This document shows positions 52,301-60,400 of a stretch of 64,000 nt of DNA, one piece after another. The stretch comes from Pelagicoccus mobilis. GTDB lineage: Bacteria > Verrucomicrobiota > Verrucomicrobiia > Opitutales > Opitutaceae. Position 1 is the first letter of the stretch; the number at the start of each line of letters is the position of its first letter. The position numbers were made by a program, and so were the translations under genes. Under the pieces are notes generated by a model. That model did not search any database, was not told the DNA's origin, and saw only the letters and a list, made by a program, of their open reading frames with translations. The DNA is taken from contig NZ_JAENIL010000003.1 in NCBI RefSeq assembly GCF_016595505.1, positions 124,001 through 188,000 on the forward strand, read 5' to 3'.

Positions 52301-52317
52301 CTTACTCAGGCAACTAG
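43348..52317 (+). CDS. Giant secreted protein (2,989 residues) of unknown function
   Basis: Signal peptide MPMRRLKRLIAGLVVAAVPIAASAQ. The N-terminal part contains at least two tandem modules of about 95-110 residues (roughly 130-205 and 225-310) with W-x-x-x-P-x-x-x-x-R, VWQR/VTWQR and YYRL signatures. A strand-rich, threonine/glycine-rich middle follows. A dockerin/EF-hand-like turn (DQNGELDGTVNAEDAA) lies near residue 2,000. From about 2,230 to 2,640 the protein is helical: two coiled-coil stretches flank a Gly/Ala/Ser-rich hydrophobic segment (about 2,465-2,520). The last 300 residues return to beta structure. No sortase, PEP-CTERM or type IX tag is visible. The closest layout known to me is that of Tc toxin A subunits, but this is only a resemblance. 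Fourth and largest gene of the operon. Confidence 0.55.
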   Translation: MPMRRLKRLIAGLVVAAVPIAASAQVVFFELDQLQNIFNRVQEGAGLSGDGSSTPGQFTALHTFGGVAPLTGSNPVEGPSNGTGSLKIQHMRVGAPLYGRFTNYLFGAVLPLPDTDEDGIELSGVNPSDYWNARPFRESDRLGYAWDEGRNRVLASEGGTFDIVWQRSRAEIGKPADYETSPENYHVEAGVYYRLYEHSHVGVSRGDSIPPPLVEADGATALAETDTTYWNPIPYVLRATERYHYSASANAVFATQPGPVSVTWQRIEPTAGDHSGDDNYVENGGRYYRLLNKRYVISGSPVKEPKKIYWSEAGNVGVPVLIPASTVSKLQIVYNSDVPRNVPVSEGVVLGEGSGVSSEGSNVATAITSTLWYSATEKALKSLNRQGRLFVEFLGTPDSVSGVPEHLGFEVVDIVKDVVPLNESVHLGEAVPDVYDESDGEKLVPRVANTPDGENYLYQHFESSDLATAGDLSNAVLFARRETENVNDVVLWWLEKGVQGVLWPKEYVRYDFKWPSDIASFSHYMRPLVGSELEAKETSVLLNGDEAPRIEYQDQLDQVRAKLTADNRFYTILDENFPAHRTLLRFISGNEVRFERVFSWLDTTLSPLDSDDSFVAGSLGTSVAQQLDSYDPTSGKFTWPDESSIPYVFDMTVPVGERLPVPNTAFGSGEGEEYWAGYLNLDIGDSFNPNAYIDPFEFGFDEANRGAIIPVNSIPGDNKLEALWFRRSDDDETDGFSAHYWPSALGRYTVEWPSSPSEIVLASNDGTGPLSSLLAKGSVYYQNDSSAPGYNPNEEHALMQGGQAFALRDDLNVVTNDSGEYSSDPYVILEYEDTDGRLSMKPYKVLREKLSEGEVFTYPVEAGTILQAPMPLPLMDLPLLESGESEGFNVSKEADWVQIQSSDVQDPMASQVWEFVSAERPALAEGSAYNLQSSDLSETKKLYVESYSYDANTIRGIVGGAEVSISSLSVTDTETSGWGYHFLSDQNPHVYYSVNSGSSHLSSLAIGDPYHLYLPVRGELLEMTLVSQETSNGVDILVFEAPEALRSEDVYNSGLGSVRRYQFGDVLFDDAELIVTDGSLADGALDNWYVSQSPLASDDLVLNDYRSKFTYQDRKGNMWVYRGPHSKQGPAPDEAFSVQFYYKTLPGFYFPASGANQPDVGTIVPYLRSSESDGSWSGPAFGSAEQALAISYRPYWPDTTPVLFTGETLTNPKRGLPAVRGQISAEVLYQQSAREENAEEASVVLHDPTREKSVALSVDGLEKIPGSAVTEGYLGKTYFSLLPPHLGSRFFYDPIRGEKGHLVYKGQFVDEVLGEDYLQLNILSESDKEKLKGLVVDSDEDKDAWDLAIDSLATTLETFEEDEDKPGTYKPNVALNKVVGEEELASINNEDIAVDSYALSAVGPGSGYVTMIFGNGEAFTPVGDPVVMQILRVDDALYRGEVKPVLSSNPLNEMLTMRQISDFAGAVDDYEFEWKIASPVDGADPVVNLNERVLLMGDDTWSHLRFPTVFDSAVSFSSIDADRLGVQSAGSVTAVESLAVSSTTENGTTGEHEFTSADAGEVEVNDSFVIRDATDDAILVRGTANSTDSVLSVLALEEDASGFVPVSIEELAGKGLPASFLHRTFTSSKDLDFSAIFLSLDIATDLGARVFVNGVEVVVANASEVSEDALNSPTTGSPAGFETLSRVYSVPVEVLLLGTDGADEVTHDVSVELYSSADADTVQDFNLRIEAYHRVDKTEESWIALDPSRYPDGVRTVLGETADVRALADNYLIMRYRPKLLEDGSARADDDESGYSQWTRPALAEGWIKRVLAGINPFNQRVTNLFANNVDTDASILTEAGPRWEGDVALNLSTINDYGLIEIYETVLNRGRMLSIDAGINYGPANDALLLAAGYLSDLYMMLGNEAKADALNPTIGIGTANSTYGDIATSMFAFEGQLSSLLEEELALWRGRSDFLQPGVEIAPVYNRLVWNYTRGIDSGEVIYALNYNIKEDQNGELDGTVNAEDAAVMYPQGHGDAYGHYLTALKGYFKLFMDEDFSWVPRIEAVNVLGVPVAVDYQDERKFAAAAVQVAQAGQQVMELTWRQDYQLVEENGWEHLASTRSNDRRTLPSSRYWGVDHWASRTQQGTYLNWVVGNSMLPDVDDDASHEGIQVVDRRTVTELEELTRIADATQASLDNAEAGLNPLGFDPNSMAFDLDPVGFGTGSTSHFEQVLDRAKLALSNAVIAFDDAKDVTRLMRSEEDSLSDFQAKVDSQELAFKNRLIEIYGTPYPDDIGPGKTYDSGYDGPDLFHYQYVEDATLEFGGAFLKDEDIDYELNIRVPPSGEGAWVAAGLGDRIDNGTATIDFNLTSTGLLKKPEAWNGSRLYAGKLQLAINDILMKRNAVYLEIENYRTFDYLFERQLEIFEAKVQTMADIKGYNEKIRDFNTGIKITQAATELITRGIAEFLDYKKGATEVALSFVPDNMLFGLASGGDITSSISGTIETQSYVHSTVLKVISGVAEIAGRATVAGLEAAASAVHYNEIVPAEILQAETEAVFAVDTALQDLLGQVFPINRSIQQLEASRMKYQALLAQGLAVQAEREVFRKRAASVIQGYRTRNASFRLFRNEKLERYKSLFDLAARYSYLAAQAYDYETGLLGTDEGQDFVKRIVESRALGVVQGGEPQFAGSDQGDPGLSSILAEMSADWEVLRSRLGYNNPDVYGTLFSLRSENFRILPGIEGDDAWKDILEAGRVADLKADPDLRRYAMQLDDGSGLPVPGIVLEFSSHIGEGYNFMGRQLAAGDHSYSPTSFATKIFSSGVVLSGYEGMDNPTSVTNSTQNGSSPSDPDLAFLDEDALAATPYIYLIPVGKDVMRTPPLGDQSELRSWSVEDVTIPLPFNIGASEHSSKAFYQTQDSLTEPLFQVRKHQAFRPVSDESVYQGDNGRLFASEFTNSRLIGRSVWNTKWKIVIPGRTLLNDPDEGLERFIETVKDIKLHLETYSYSGN

Positions 52318-52344
52318 TAGGATAAACAAATAGAGGTTATCAAA

Positions 52345-53190
52345 ATGAGAAGACGTTTTAAGTTTAGCAAAGGGAGCTTGGTTGTTGGCCTGGGTATGAT
52401 GATCGCTGCTTCGGTGAATTCTTTTCCTCCTGCTCCGCATCATTTGATCAAGGGCATGGTGCGAGACGCCATGGGCTATCCTGTCGAAGACGAGGGTATT
52501 GTTTATCTGACTACAAACAATGGCGTTAAAATCGTAGCTGCTCTCGCACCTTCGCTCTACTTTGAGGCGAGTTATCGGATGGAGGTTCCGATGGATGCTG
52601 GGGTCGCTCCGGGTGCGTACAAGCCGACGGCATTGAATCCTCTGGTGCCGTTCACGATGCGTGTGGAGATCGGCAGTCAAACGTACGTGCCGATCGAGAT
52701 GTCGGGCGCGAACCCATCTCTCGGCATAGCTGGGGGAACTTCGAACATCGATCTAACCTTGGGGGTTGATTCTGATGGGGATGGTTTGCCGGACCTTTGG
52801 GAGGAGTCGGTGATCGCTAAGTCTGTCCGGCTCAATGGTCTCGAGGATGTCGATCCGGGCGGTGACTTGGATCGCGATGGATTGAGTAATTACGAAGAGT
52901 ATCTCGCCCATACTTACGCTTACGATTTGCTGGAAGGTTTGGATCTTAAGATTAAGGCGGTTACCGAGGAGGCTTACTTCATCGAGTTTCTCGTGATCGA
53001 TGGTCATAGCTATTCGATTCTTGGTAGCTCGAACATGGAGGAATGGGGTAAGCAGCTATTTGAAGTGACCAGTGAGGTGTCGGACGAGGAGTTGACTCGC
53101 GACTATAGCGCGGACGATGTGAAGATCATCGAGGTCGCCATTCCTCGCTCTCAAGGAGAGGCGGCGTTCTTTAAGCTCAAAGTGGAGTAA
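52345..53190 (+). CDS. Secreted TSP3/EF-hand calcium-binding-repeat protein
   Basis: A 281-residue protein. The signal peptide (MRRRFKFSKGSLVVGLGMMIAASVNS) is followed by a carboxypeptidase-regulatory-like strand segment (IKGMVRDAMGYPVEDEGIVYL). Two calcium-binding loops of the thrombospondin type 3 kind follow: DSDGDGLPDLWEES (about 145-158) and DPGGDLDRDGLSNYEEY (about 170-186). The C-terminal domain (FLVIDGHSYSILGSSNMEEW) is also seen in verrucomicrobial surface proteins as a choice-of-anchor-like end. It lies 27 nt after the giant gene and is probably an accessory surface protein. Confidence 0.7.
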   Translation: MRRRFKFSKGSLVVGLGMMIAASVNSFPPAPHHLIKGMVRDAMGYPVEDEGIVYLTTNNGVKIVAALAPSLYFEASYRMEVPMDAGVAPGAYKPTALNPLVPFTMRVEIGSQTYVPIEMSGANPSLGIAGGTSNIDLTLGVDSDGDGLPDLWEESVIAKSVRLNGLEDVDPGGDLDRDGLSNYEEYLAHTYAYDLLEGLDLKIKAVTEEAYFIEFLVIDGHSYSILGSSNMEEWGKQLFEVTSEVSDEELTRDYSADDVKIIEVAIPRSQGEAAFFKLKVE

Positions 53191-53196
53191 TCGCGA

Positions 53197-53751
53197 GTGT
53201 CGGTTGGGAGAATAGTTTGGCTCGCAAGCGGAGCCGTTTTGTTGGCGTTTTTGATCTATCTTGGTTTCGGGATAGGTGGAAGAATGCCGGCGGTTCCTTT
53301 TGAGGATTTGGAGCTTAGGGACGGTGTTTTTTATTTGGATACGGAAATGCCATTCACTGGTATGGCAGAGGAGTTTTACGAGTCAGGGCGACTCAAGTCG
53401 CGAACTGAGTTCCGAGAAGGAAAGCCTCACGGTGTCTCTCTCGGCTACTACGCGAATGGAAACCTTCAAGTTCGGGAGCATTTCCGAGATGGCGTTTCAC
53501 ATGGCGTGCGGACGAAGTGGTTTGAGATGGGAGGCAAGGAGTCTGAAGGGGATATCGTAGATGGGAGTTTCGATGGTCAGTTTCGTAAATGGGATGAGAG
53601 TGGCCAGTTGGTTGTTGAGATGACGCTGAAGTCAGGGGTGCCTCATGGCTTGTCTCGCTCTTGGTATGCGAATGGCACGTTGAAAGCTGAAGTTGAGATG
53701 CTGGATGGTCGAGAAGTGCAGCGTCGGGACTTTCCTAGTAACGAGGGGTAG
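53197..53751 (+). CDS. Membrane-anchored MORN_2 (YwqK-like) repeat protein
   Basis: A 184-residue protein with an N-terminal membrane helix (VWLASGAVLLAFLIYLGFGIGG) and about five MORN_2 repeats: FYESGRLKSRTEFREGKPHG, YYANGNLQVREHFRDGVSHG, KWDESGQLVVEMTLKSGVPHG and WYANGTLKAEVEM. YwqK-type repeats occur in antitoxin-like proteins and in envelope proteins. A toxin-antitoxin role is not supported by the neighbours. It begins 6 nt after the TSP3 gene. Confidence 0.75.
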   Translation: MSVGRIVWLASGAVLLAFLIYLGFGIGGRMPAVPFEDLELRDGVFYLDTEMPFTGMAEEFYESGRLKSRTEFREGKPHGVSLGYYANGNLQVREHFRDGVSHGVRTKWFEMGGKESEGDIVDGSFDGQFRKWDESGQLVVEMTLKSGVPHGLSRSWYANGTLKAEVEMLDGREVQRRDFPSNEG

Positions 53752-53756
53752 GGCAG

Positions 53757-54956
53757 ATGATGCGGCGATTTGTAGTTGTTGTTTGCTTACTCCTAGCTGG
53801 AGGTGTTGTCGCTCGAGAGTTGAGCCATCGCGGGATGTTCGTATCCAGCTACAGAGAGTTGAGAAGTGGCTGTTTCGAGTTTTTCGATACGGTTGGAGCA
53901 GGAGGCGGAAGCGTTTACCAGCCGGTGGAGTTTATCGATGTTTCGCTAAACGAGGTTTTCGAGTTTCGAGGGACTGCGGAGCGGGCGAGGGTGAGAGGGC
54001 GTCATCTGTTTTACAACAATTCTGTCTGGGATGGCAAAACCAGTGGTTTGGGTGATTTGGATGGCGAGGCGATCGCTAAGGACAAGAGGGCGTTGCGCCC
54101 GGGTGGTTCGGCGAATTTCTCGAACTATTCTAGTTATGTTAAAGGTATAAACGGGGTGATGATCGATGTTTCGAATCTGAAGAAGCCTGAGTCCGTCACC
54201 CTTTCAGATTTGGATTTACGTGTATCCAAAACAACTGACTTCTCTCAAGAAGCTCCGGATCCTGCTTTTTTCGGGGTACGTCGGCTGCGAAACGGGAACT
54301 ATCGGATATCCATTATTTTCGAAGATGGGCAGATTCGGAACGAGTGGCTGCGGGTCAGTTTGTTTGCGAACGAACGAACTGGCTTGCGGAGTGACGACGT
54401 ATTCTACTTTGGGAATTCTGTAGGAAGCGCAGACGTCAGCTTTTTCAACGGAGTGGGAGTGGGGGACGTGTCGAGGGCTGACGATGATGCTAAGGCAGGC
54501 GAAGATGTGGATGTCTCATCTCGCTCGGATTTCAATCGCGATGGAAAGGTGGATACGGCGGATGTGTTGATCGCCTTTAACTCGATCACCGGGATCGAAT
54601 GGAATGACAGCTTGCGCTTTTCGATGACGCATATCGCCAAGTCCTTCGGGCTGCTCGAACGGGAGCTGATGTTCGAGAGCAGGGAGTCGCTCCCGTTTTT
54701 GAGAGTGGAAGACGTGGCGCTGAATCCGAACGATGTGCGCGTACGGTACCTGTTTCTGCCATCCGAGGATTTCTATGTGGAGCTAGACGAAGAAGACTGG
54801 GAGCTTGTCTTCTCGAAGGACATCACTGCTGACGAATGGATGAAGCTAGAGGATGTCCCGCTCTTCCATGCCTGCGGAAAAGGGTGGCACATCGAAAAGG
54901 GCGATATGCCAGAGTCCTTGTTTTTCAAAGCTCGCTTGAAGCGAGAATCGCTATAG
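53757..54956 (+). CDS. Secreted protein with dockerin-like motif and NNS...GNAxG-type domain
   Basis: A 399-residue protein. The signal peptide is MMRRFVVVVCLLLAGGVVA. A strand-rich domain (LFYNNSVWDGKTSG ... INGVMIDVSNLKKPE ... NEWLRVSLFANERTGLRSDDVFYFGNSVG; about residues 84-220) resembles one common in planctomycete and verrucomicrobial secreted proteins, to the best of my recollection without a Pfam name. A dockerin-type calcium loop (DFNRDGKVDTADVLIAF; about 260-276) suggests a cohesin partner. Last gene of the operon; its final 6 bases overlap the convergent tex gene. Confidence 0.65.
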   Translation: MMRRFVVVVCLLLAGGVVARELSHRGMFVSSYRELRSGCFEFFDTVGAGGGSVYQPVEFIDVSLNEVFEFRGTAERARVRGRHLFYNNSVWDGKTSGLGDLDGEAIAKDKRALRPGGSANFSNYSSYVKGINGVMIDVSNLKKPESVTLSDLDLRVSKTTDFSQEAPDPAFFGVRRLRNGNYRISIIFEDGQIRNEWLRVSLFANERTGLRSDDVFYFGNSVGSADVSFFNGVGVGDVSRADDDAKAGEDVDVSSRSDFNRDGKVDTADVLIAFNSITGIEWNDSLRFSMTHIAKSFGLLERELMFESRESLPFLRVEDVALNPNDVRVRYLFLPSEDFYVELDEEDWELVFSKDITADEWMKLEDVPLFHACGKGWHIEKGDMPESLFFKARLKRESL

Positions 54957-57281
54957 CTTCAGGTTTCCGAACGCGTCACCCAGCGAGCCGAAGTTCTGGT
55001 TGCCTTTACCTCGGTTTCCGCCACCGCTGCGGTTGCCGCCGCGTGGCTTGTGATTGCGATTTCCGCCACGGTTTTGGTGTCCGCCTCCACGGTTGCCGCG
55101 TTCGGCTGCGCGTTCAGCTGGGGAGCGTCGGTCGATTTCAACTACGCTTTTGAGGCTGAGGCCGATGCGTTTGCGGGCGACGTCGACTTCGGTGACTGTC
55201 GCGCTCACCTTTTGGCCGACTTTGACGACTTCGTTGGGGTCTTTCACGAAGCTGTCGCTGAGCTGGCTGATGTGGGCGAGTCCGTCTTGGTGGACCCCGA
55301 TGTCGATGAAGGCGCCGAAGGCGGTTACGTTTGTGACGACGCCGGTGAGCTTCATGCCTTCTTGAAGGTCCGTGATCTCGTTTACCCCTTCCTTGAATTG
55401 AACGAGCTCGAATTCGGCACGCGGGTCGCGGCCAGGCTTAGCGAGCTCCTGCATGATGTCCTGGAGGGTCGGGAGACCGACTTCGTCTGTAGTGTACTTC
55501 TGGATATCAATTTTGTTTCGAGCGGCGGAGTTGGTCATCAGGTCCTTGACGCTGACGGTGAGGTCGGTCGCCATTTGCTCGAGTAGCGGGTAGCGCTCGG
55601 GGTGAACGGCGGATGCGTCCAGCGGGTTTTCGGCTCCGCGGATACGGAGGAAGCCAGCGGCTTGCTCGAACGCTTTGGGGCCGATGCCGGAAACTTTTGT
55701 GAGCTCCTTGCGGGACTTGAAGGGGCCGTTGGCTTCGCGGTGGGCGACGATGTTGCCGGCGAGGCGAGAGTTGAGTCCGGAAACGTAGGAGAGGAGTTGC
55801 TTGGACGCGGTGTTTACTTCCACGCCAACTGCGTTGACGCAGGAGAGAACGGTGTCGTCGAGAGAGGCTTTGAGGGCGCGTTGATCGACGTCGTGCTGGT
55901 ACTGGCCGACTCCGATTGATTTGGGGTCGATCTTAACGAGTTCCGCAAGCGGATCCATGAGTCTCCGTCCGATGGATACGGCGCCTCGTACAGTGATATC
56001 CTTGTCGGGGAATTCGTCGCGTGCGACTTCGGAGGCTGAGTAGATGGACGCTCCGGATTCGTTGACCATGACGATGGCTATGTTCTTCGGGAGGCCGATG
56101 GAGCGTACGAAGGCTTCGGTTTCCCGGGAAGCGGTGCCGTTGCCGATAGCGATGGCTTGGGACTCAAAGCGTTGGGCAAGTCCGGCGATGACGGTTCTGG
56201 CTTCGTCGATCTGGCGCTGGGACTGAGTTGGGTAGATGACCGTGTCGAAGAGGAGTTTGCCTTGGGCGTCAAGCACCACGGTCTTGCAGCCTGTGCGGAA
56301 TCCCGGATCGATGGCGATAATCGGTTTTTCGCCGAGAGCTGGAGCGAGGAGGAGTTCGCGTATGTTTGAGGCGAATACGGTTATGGCTTCGGCGTCGGCT
56401 CGTTTTTTGAGGTCGAGGCGGGCAGCGGTTTCCATGGAGATGGCGAGGAGGCGTTTGAAGGCGTCTTTGGTGGCGAGGCGGACTTGCTCGGCTGCAGGGC
56501 TGGAGCCTTTTACGAAGCGGCTTTCCAGCTTGGCGAGGGCGAGCTCTTCGTCCGGGCGGACTGACATGGAGAGCATCATTTCCTGCTCGCCTCTGCGGAT
56601 GGCGAGGATGCGGTGGGAGGGGGCGTCGGCGATGGGCTCAGACCATTCGAAGTAGTCGCGGTACTTGGCGCCTTCCTCTTCCTTGCCCATCATGACGCGG
56701 GAAGTAAGGGTGGATTTCTTGGTATAGAGCTCGCGGAGTTCGGCTCGGGAGTCGGCGTCGTCATTGATCCACTCGGCGATGATGTCGCGGGCTCCGGCGA
56801 GGGCGGCATCGCTGTCGGCGACTTCCTTTTCGGCGTCGACGAAGGCGGCTGCTTCGGAATTCGGGTCAATGGCGGCGTCTTCCTGGTTGTTGAAAAGCTT
56901 GTCGGCGAGGGGCTCGAGGCCTTTTTCGCGGGCGATAGTCGCCTTGGTGCGACGCTTGGGTTTGTAGGGAAGGTAGACGTCCTCGAGGCGGGCCATGGTT
57001 TCGGCGGCCATGACTTTAGCTTTGAGGGAGTCGGTGAGGACTTTCTGGTCTTCGAGGGACTTGAGGATGGCGCTGCGGCGATCTTCGAGGGCTTTGAGCT
57101 GGTCGAGACGGTCGCGGATGTTGGCGATTTGAACTTCGTCGAGGCCGCCGGTGGCTTCTTTTCGGTAGCGAGCGATGAAGGGGACGGTAGCGCCTTCGAC
57201 GATGAGCTTGGCGGTGGCGGCTACGTGAGATTCGGGGATGCTGAGTTCGTCAGCGATTTTTGGGAGGAAGTCTTCGTGCAT
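54951..57281 (-). CDS. tex: Tex-family RNA-binding transcription accessory protein
   Basis: A 776-residue protein with all Tex modules in order. The N-terminal helical Tex domain (1-190) includes AATAKLIVEGATVPFIARYRKEATGGLDE. The YqgF-like fold (about 325-450) has PIIAIDPGFRTGCKTVVLD and AIGNGTASRETEAFVR. Next are a helix-hairpin-helix pair (about 490-560) and an S1 RNA-binding domain (about 650-720). A Gly/Arg/Asn-rich tail (RGGNRNHKPRGGNRSGGGNRG) completes the protein. Tex interacts with RNA and RNA polymerase in the cytoplasm. The start ATG is preceded by a degenerate GGGTACCGGGTGCCGGG tract in the leader. Confidence 0.95.
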   Translation of the reverse strand: MHEDFLPKIADELSIPESHVAATAKLIVEGATVPFIARYRKEATGGLDEVQIANIRDRLDQLKALEDRRSAILKSLEDQKVLTDSLKAKVMAAETMARLEDVYLPYKPKRRTKATIAREKGLEPLADKLFNNQEDAAIDPNSEAAAFVDAEKEVADSDAALAGARDIIAEWINDDADSRAELRELYTKKSTLTSRVMMGKEEEGAKYRDYFEWSEPIADAPSHRILAIRRGEQEMMLSMSVRPDEELALAKLESRFVKGSSPAAEQVRLATKDAFKRLLAISMETAARLDLKKRADAEAITVFASNIRELLLAPALGEKPIIAIDPGFRTGCKTVVLDAQGKLLFDTVIYPTQSQRQIDEARTVIAGLAQRFESQAIAIGNGTASRETEAFVRSIGLPKNIAIVMVNESGASIYSASEVARDEFPDKDITVRGAVSIGRRLMDPLAELVKIDPKSIGVGQYQHDVDQRALKASLDDTVLSCVNAVGVEVNTASKQLLSYVSGLNSRLAGNIVAHREANGPFKSRKELTKVSGIGPKAFEQAAGFLRIRGAENPLDASAVHPERYPLLEQMATDLTVSVKDLMTNSAARNKIDIQKYTTDEVGLPTLQDIMQELAKPGRDPRAEFELVQFKEGVNEITDLQEGMKLTGVVTNVTAFGAFIDIGVHQDGLAHISQLSDSFVKDPNEVVKVGQKVSATVTEVDVARKRIGLSLKSVVEIDRRSPAERAAERGNRGGGHQNRGGNRNHKPRGGNRSGGGNRGKGNQNFGSLGDAFGNLKL

Positions 57282-57443
57282 TTGGAGATTGGGTACCGGG
57301 TGCCGGGTTGCGGGTTCCGGGGATTTTTCTGGAAATTGGGTGATAGGTTCTGGGTCCTAGGTGCTTGGTGAAAAGCCGGGTAGGATGGGAGCCGGGCCGG
57401 TTGTGGCAAGGCGGGATTGTCGCGAAATTTCAGAGATTCCGCG

Positions 57444-60400
57444 CTATTCCGTGTGTTCCAGCTTTAGGAAAATCGGTAACTCGGCGGACTCCAAGGAGAT
57501 GGACGTTTGGGTGGAGTTTCCGTCCCTGGCGAGTGGATACGCTGCGGGTAGCCAGAGCCGGTGGTCATCGCTTTGCATCAGGGTAAAGGGTGTTTCGGGA
57601 GTATCTTCCCAGTGCAGGTTGAGCGTCGTTCCGTCGTTGGTGAAAACGAGTTCGGGAAGGCTGGCTGCTGGGGCGTTTCCAGTGCCTTGGCTGAGGGAGA
57701 ACTGGGGGAAGGCGAGTTCGCCGTTTGGCCATTTCATTGTTACCGAGTAGTTTGCGAAATCGCTTGGCTGGAGCGAAGGGAAGGCGAGGGAAGCGGAGTT
57801 TTCTCCCTCGATGAGCTTACCGTTGCGAAACCACTGGTAGCGAATGCCAGGCACTGGCTCTGAGTGTATCTGTAGGGTGTGGCTGCTGCCGAGCGAAGCG
57901 CTTTGGGATCTTGGCTGACGGTAGATGGCGGGGAAGCCGGTGAGGGAGTAGAATTCTAGGTTTACCGAATCAGGCTGGTAGTCGTGGGGAATGATGGCCA
58001 GCGCTCCTCCTACCACGTGATGGCGATAGGTTGAGCCGAATGAGCCGAGTCTCTCTTGGAGGAGGCCATTTTTGTCATAAATGGAGTATCCCGCTACCAA
58101 TGAATCGTTTGGAAGGACGGTGAAAAAACTGTGGAAGCTAAGGTTCAAGGGGCGCGGCTCGAAGTTGGGGTCGATCATCCCCGAGTTGGTGAGTCGGTGT
58201 ACGGAGCTTCCACCGACGTAGAGGCGGTTCTGGGAATCGATGGCGATCGCTTTGATGTCCTCGATTTCGCTAGGGCGGGAGAAGCTGTTGTCGATCGAAC
58301 CGTCGGCGTGGTAGCGCACGAGGAGGTTCGGGCCGGGAAGAACGGGGTCGAAGGCGAAGTAGATGCGACCTTGGCTGTCGACGTCCGAGTCGAGGTATGA
58401 GATTTGGTTGAAGGAGGTATCCGGGGAAAATTGGGTGTCTTTCACGCCGTCCAGAGTGTGGCGCTGGAGCTCGGTCTCGTAGAGGTTGCTGCTAAGAGTT
58501 ATGAGATGCGAGTTGTTCTGGAGGTGGATCGCTGGGGGGCTCGTGTGAATGTCGGTGAGGGTGGTCGGTATTATTTCGAAGCTCGACCTTGCCTCGCCGT
58601 TGGCTCGCAGGACGAGGCAGAAGTGTCTGCCGTGTGTGTGCGTTATGACGGCCACGCCACCATCCGGTAGCGGAAGGAGCTTTTCTGGCCAACCAACTAC
58701 GCTCCAGTCGATGTCTGGCACAAAGTTCGGATCGGGCTTCCGGTCCGGGCCGAATTTTGCCACGAAGCCCGTTTCGATGTCGTCGATAATGGATCCGTCC
58801 AGGATGGCGAAGAAGGAGCCGTCAGGGGTGGTGTCGGAAAGATAGGTGACTTGGCGGTTCGTTTGTATTGAAAGGGTAGATACTTTAATTTCTCCCGTTG
58901 TTGGGTTCACGGTTTGAGTGCCGCTTATATGTTCCGAGAATTTGTTTCGGTTGGCTCCTCTTCCGGTGATGAGGAACTCGTCGTTTTCGAGGGCTGTAAA
59001 TGACTTGGCCTTGAATTCTACATCAAAGGTTTTTGATGTATCTAGGTTGTGGGTACCGTCTTGGCTGACGGTAACGATTTGCGCGGAGGCATAGGTGTCG
59101 TCTTGATGAACGATCAGGTGGATCTGAGTGCTGTCTTGGCCTACGGTAGATGCGGCTAGCTGTTCCCAGTTGTGAATGGTGAGGATGCGGCGATCTCCGA
59201 GAGGGATGGTCCATTGCTCGGCTTCTGCCCAATCGAGGGAGCGAAGCATGGCGTTGGCATCGTCGTAGAAGAGCATAGTGCCGTTGGGCCAGATCCCCAT
59301 CAGTTCGAGGCCATCCTCTCGCCAGCCGATTTGGAGCGTGTGGTGTTCTTCGACGAGATCGCCTTCGGCGGAGATCCGGTAGACGGGAGCTCCGTGTTGT
59401 TCGACGAGCGTTACGGTTCCGTCGTCTAGGGCGAGGCTGAACTTGTCGATGAAGTTTGTATTGTAGAGCGTCGAGTTGCCTCGGTTTCTTTTGATTTCGG
59501 TTGCGACTCCTTCGGAGGTGATCGAGAGGGCGTGGTGGTAGGATTCTACCCAGACTGTGCCGTCGGGCCATTGTCGAAAAGCGGCTCCGCGGAAGTAGTC
59601 GCCTTCGATCGAGTGTTCTCCGAAATCCGAATCGATCGAGCCGTTTGGCCGTAGGCGGGTGAAGGTGGTTCGAAGCGAAGTTCCGTTGTCTATATACTCC
59701 GACCAGTATGGGAAGATTTGCCCTGAAAAGGGGCAGATGCGGATATCGTCGTAGTCGCCTAGGTTGAGCGTGGATGCGTAGTCCTCCACGACCGTGCCGT
59801 CTGGCTTGTGCTCGGTGTAGAGTTGTTTGATGGCGAATGGATCGTTGGGGTCGGTGCGACGATCGAAGTAGCCGCCGCCTTTGCGGGGAATGATGTTTCC
59901 GTTGAGGGCTGCGGGGCTGGAAACTTCGTGGCGTACTTTGACTCGGGTTTCGCCGACCTTGGCCACGCCTTTCAGGGAAACGATGGCTGGCTTGGACCAA
60001 TTCGTGCCGAATGGATTGCGGGCGCGGAGCTGGTAGGTGCCGATGTCGCCTAGGGAAAGCGACTCGATTTCGAGACTTGGGGAGTTGGCTCCGGCGAGTG
60101 GTTTGCCGTCGCGAAACCACTGGTAGTCGGCATTCGGCAGGGCGGTGGCGTGGCCCTGCAGTACTTGGTTGCTGTTGAGGTAAGCGAAGAGGTCTTGCGG
60201 GTTTTGGGAAATGACGGGGTGGCTTGGTGGCAGAAGCTTGATGGGGCCGAACTTGTGGGTCTCGCCGTTTGAGGTAGCTGTCAGAGTGTAGTCGCCTGCA
60301 TCGTCTGGACCGAGAGAAGGAAAGCTGAGCGTGGTGGAGGTTTCGCCGCTCAAGGGGGCTCCATTTTTGAGCCATGAGTAGCTGGCATCTGCTTCTTCCA

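Noticed and set aside
53197-53751. YwqK-like MORN_2 protein as an antitoxin
   Set aside because: No toxin neighbour; membrane-anchored member of a secreted-protein operon.
54951-54956. Six-base overlap of the dockerin-like gene and tex
   Set aside because: Convergent ends share stop-codon sequence; compact arrangement, not a functional signal.
57282-57443. Degenerate GGGTACCGGGTGCCGGG tract upstream of tex as a regulatory element
   Set aside because: Short, imperfect and without a recognisable hairpin plus T-run; left undescribed beyond the tex entry.
59023-60375. 450-codon minus-strand frame inside the delta-60 gene
   Set aside because: Arginine/histidine-rich shadow of the surface protein gene in another frame.
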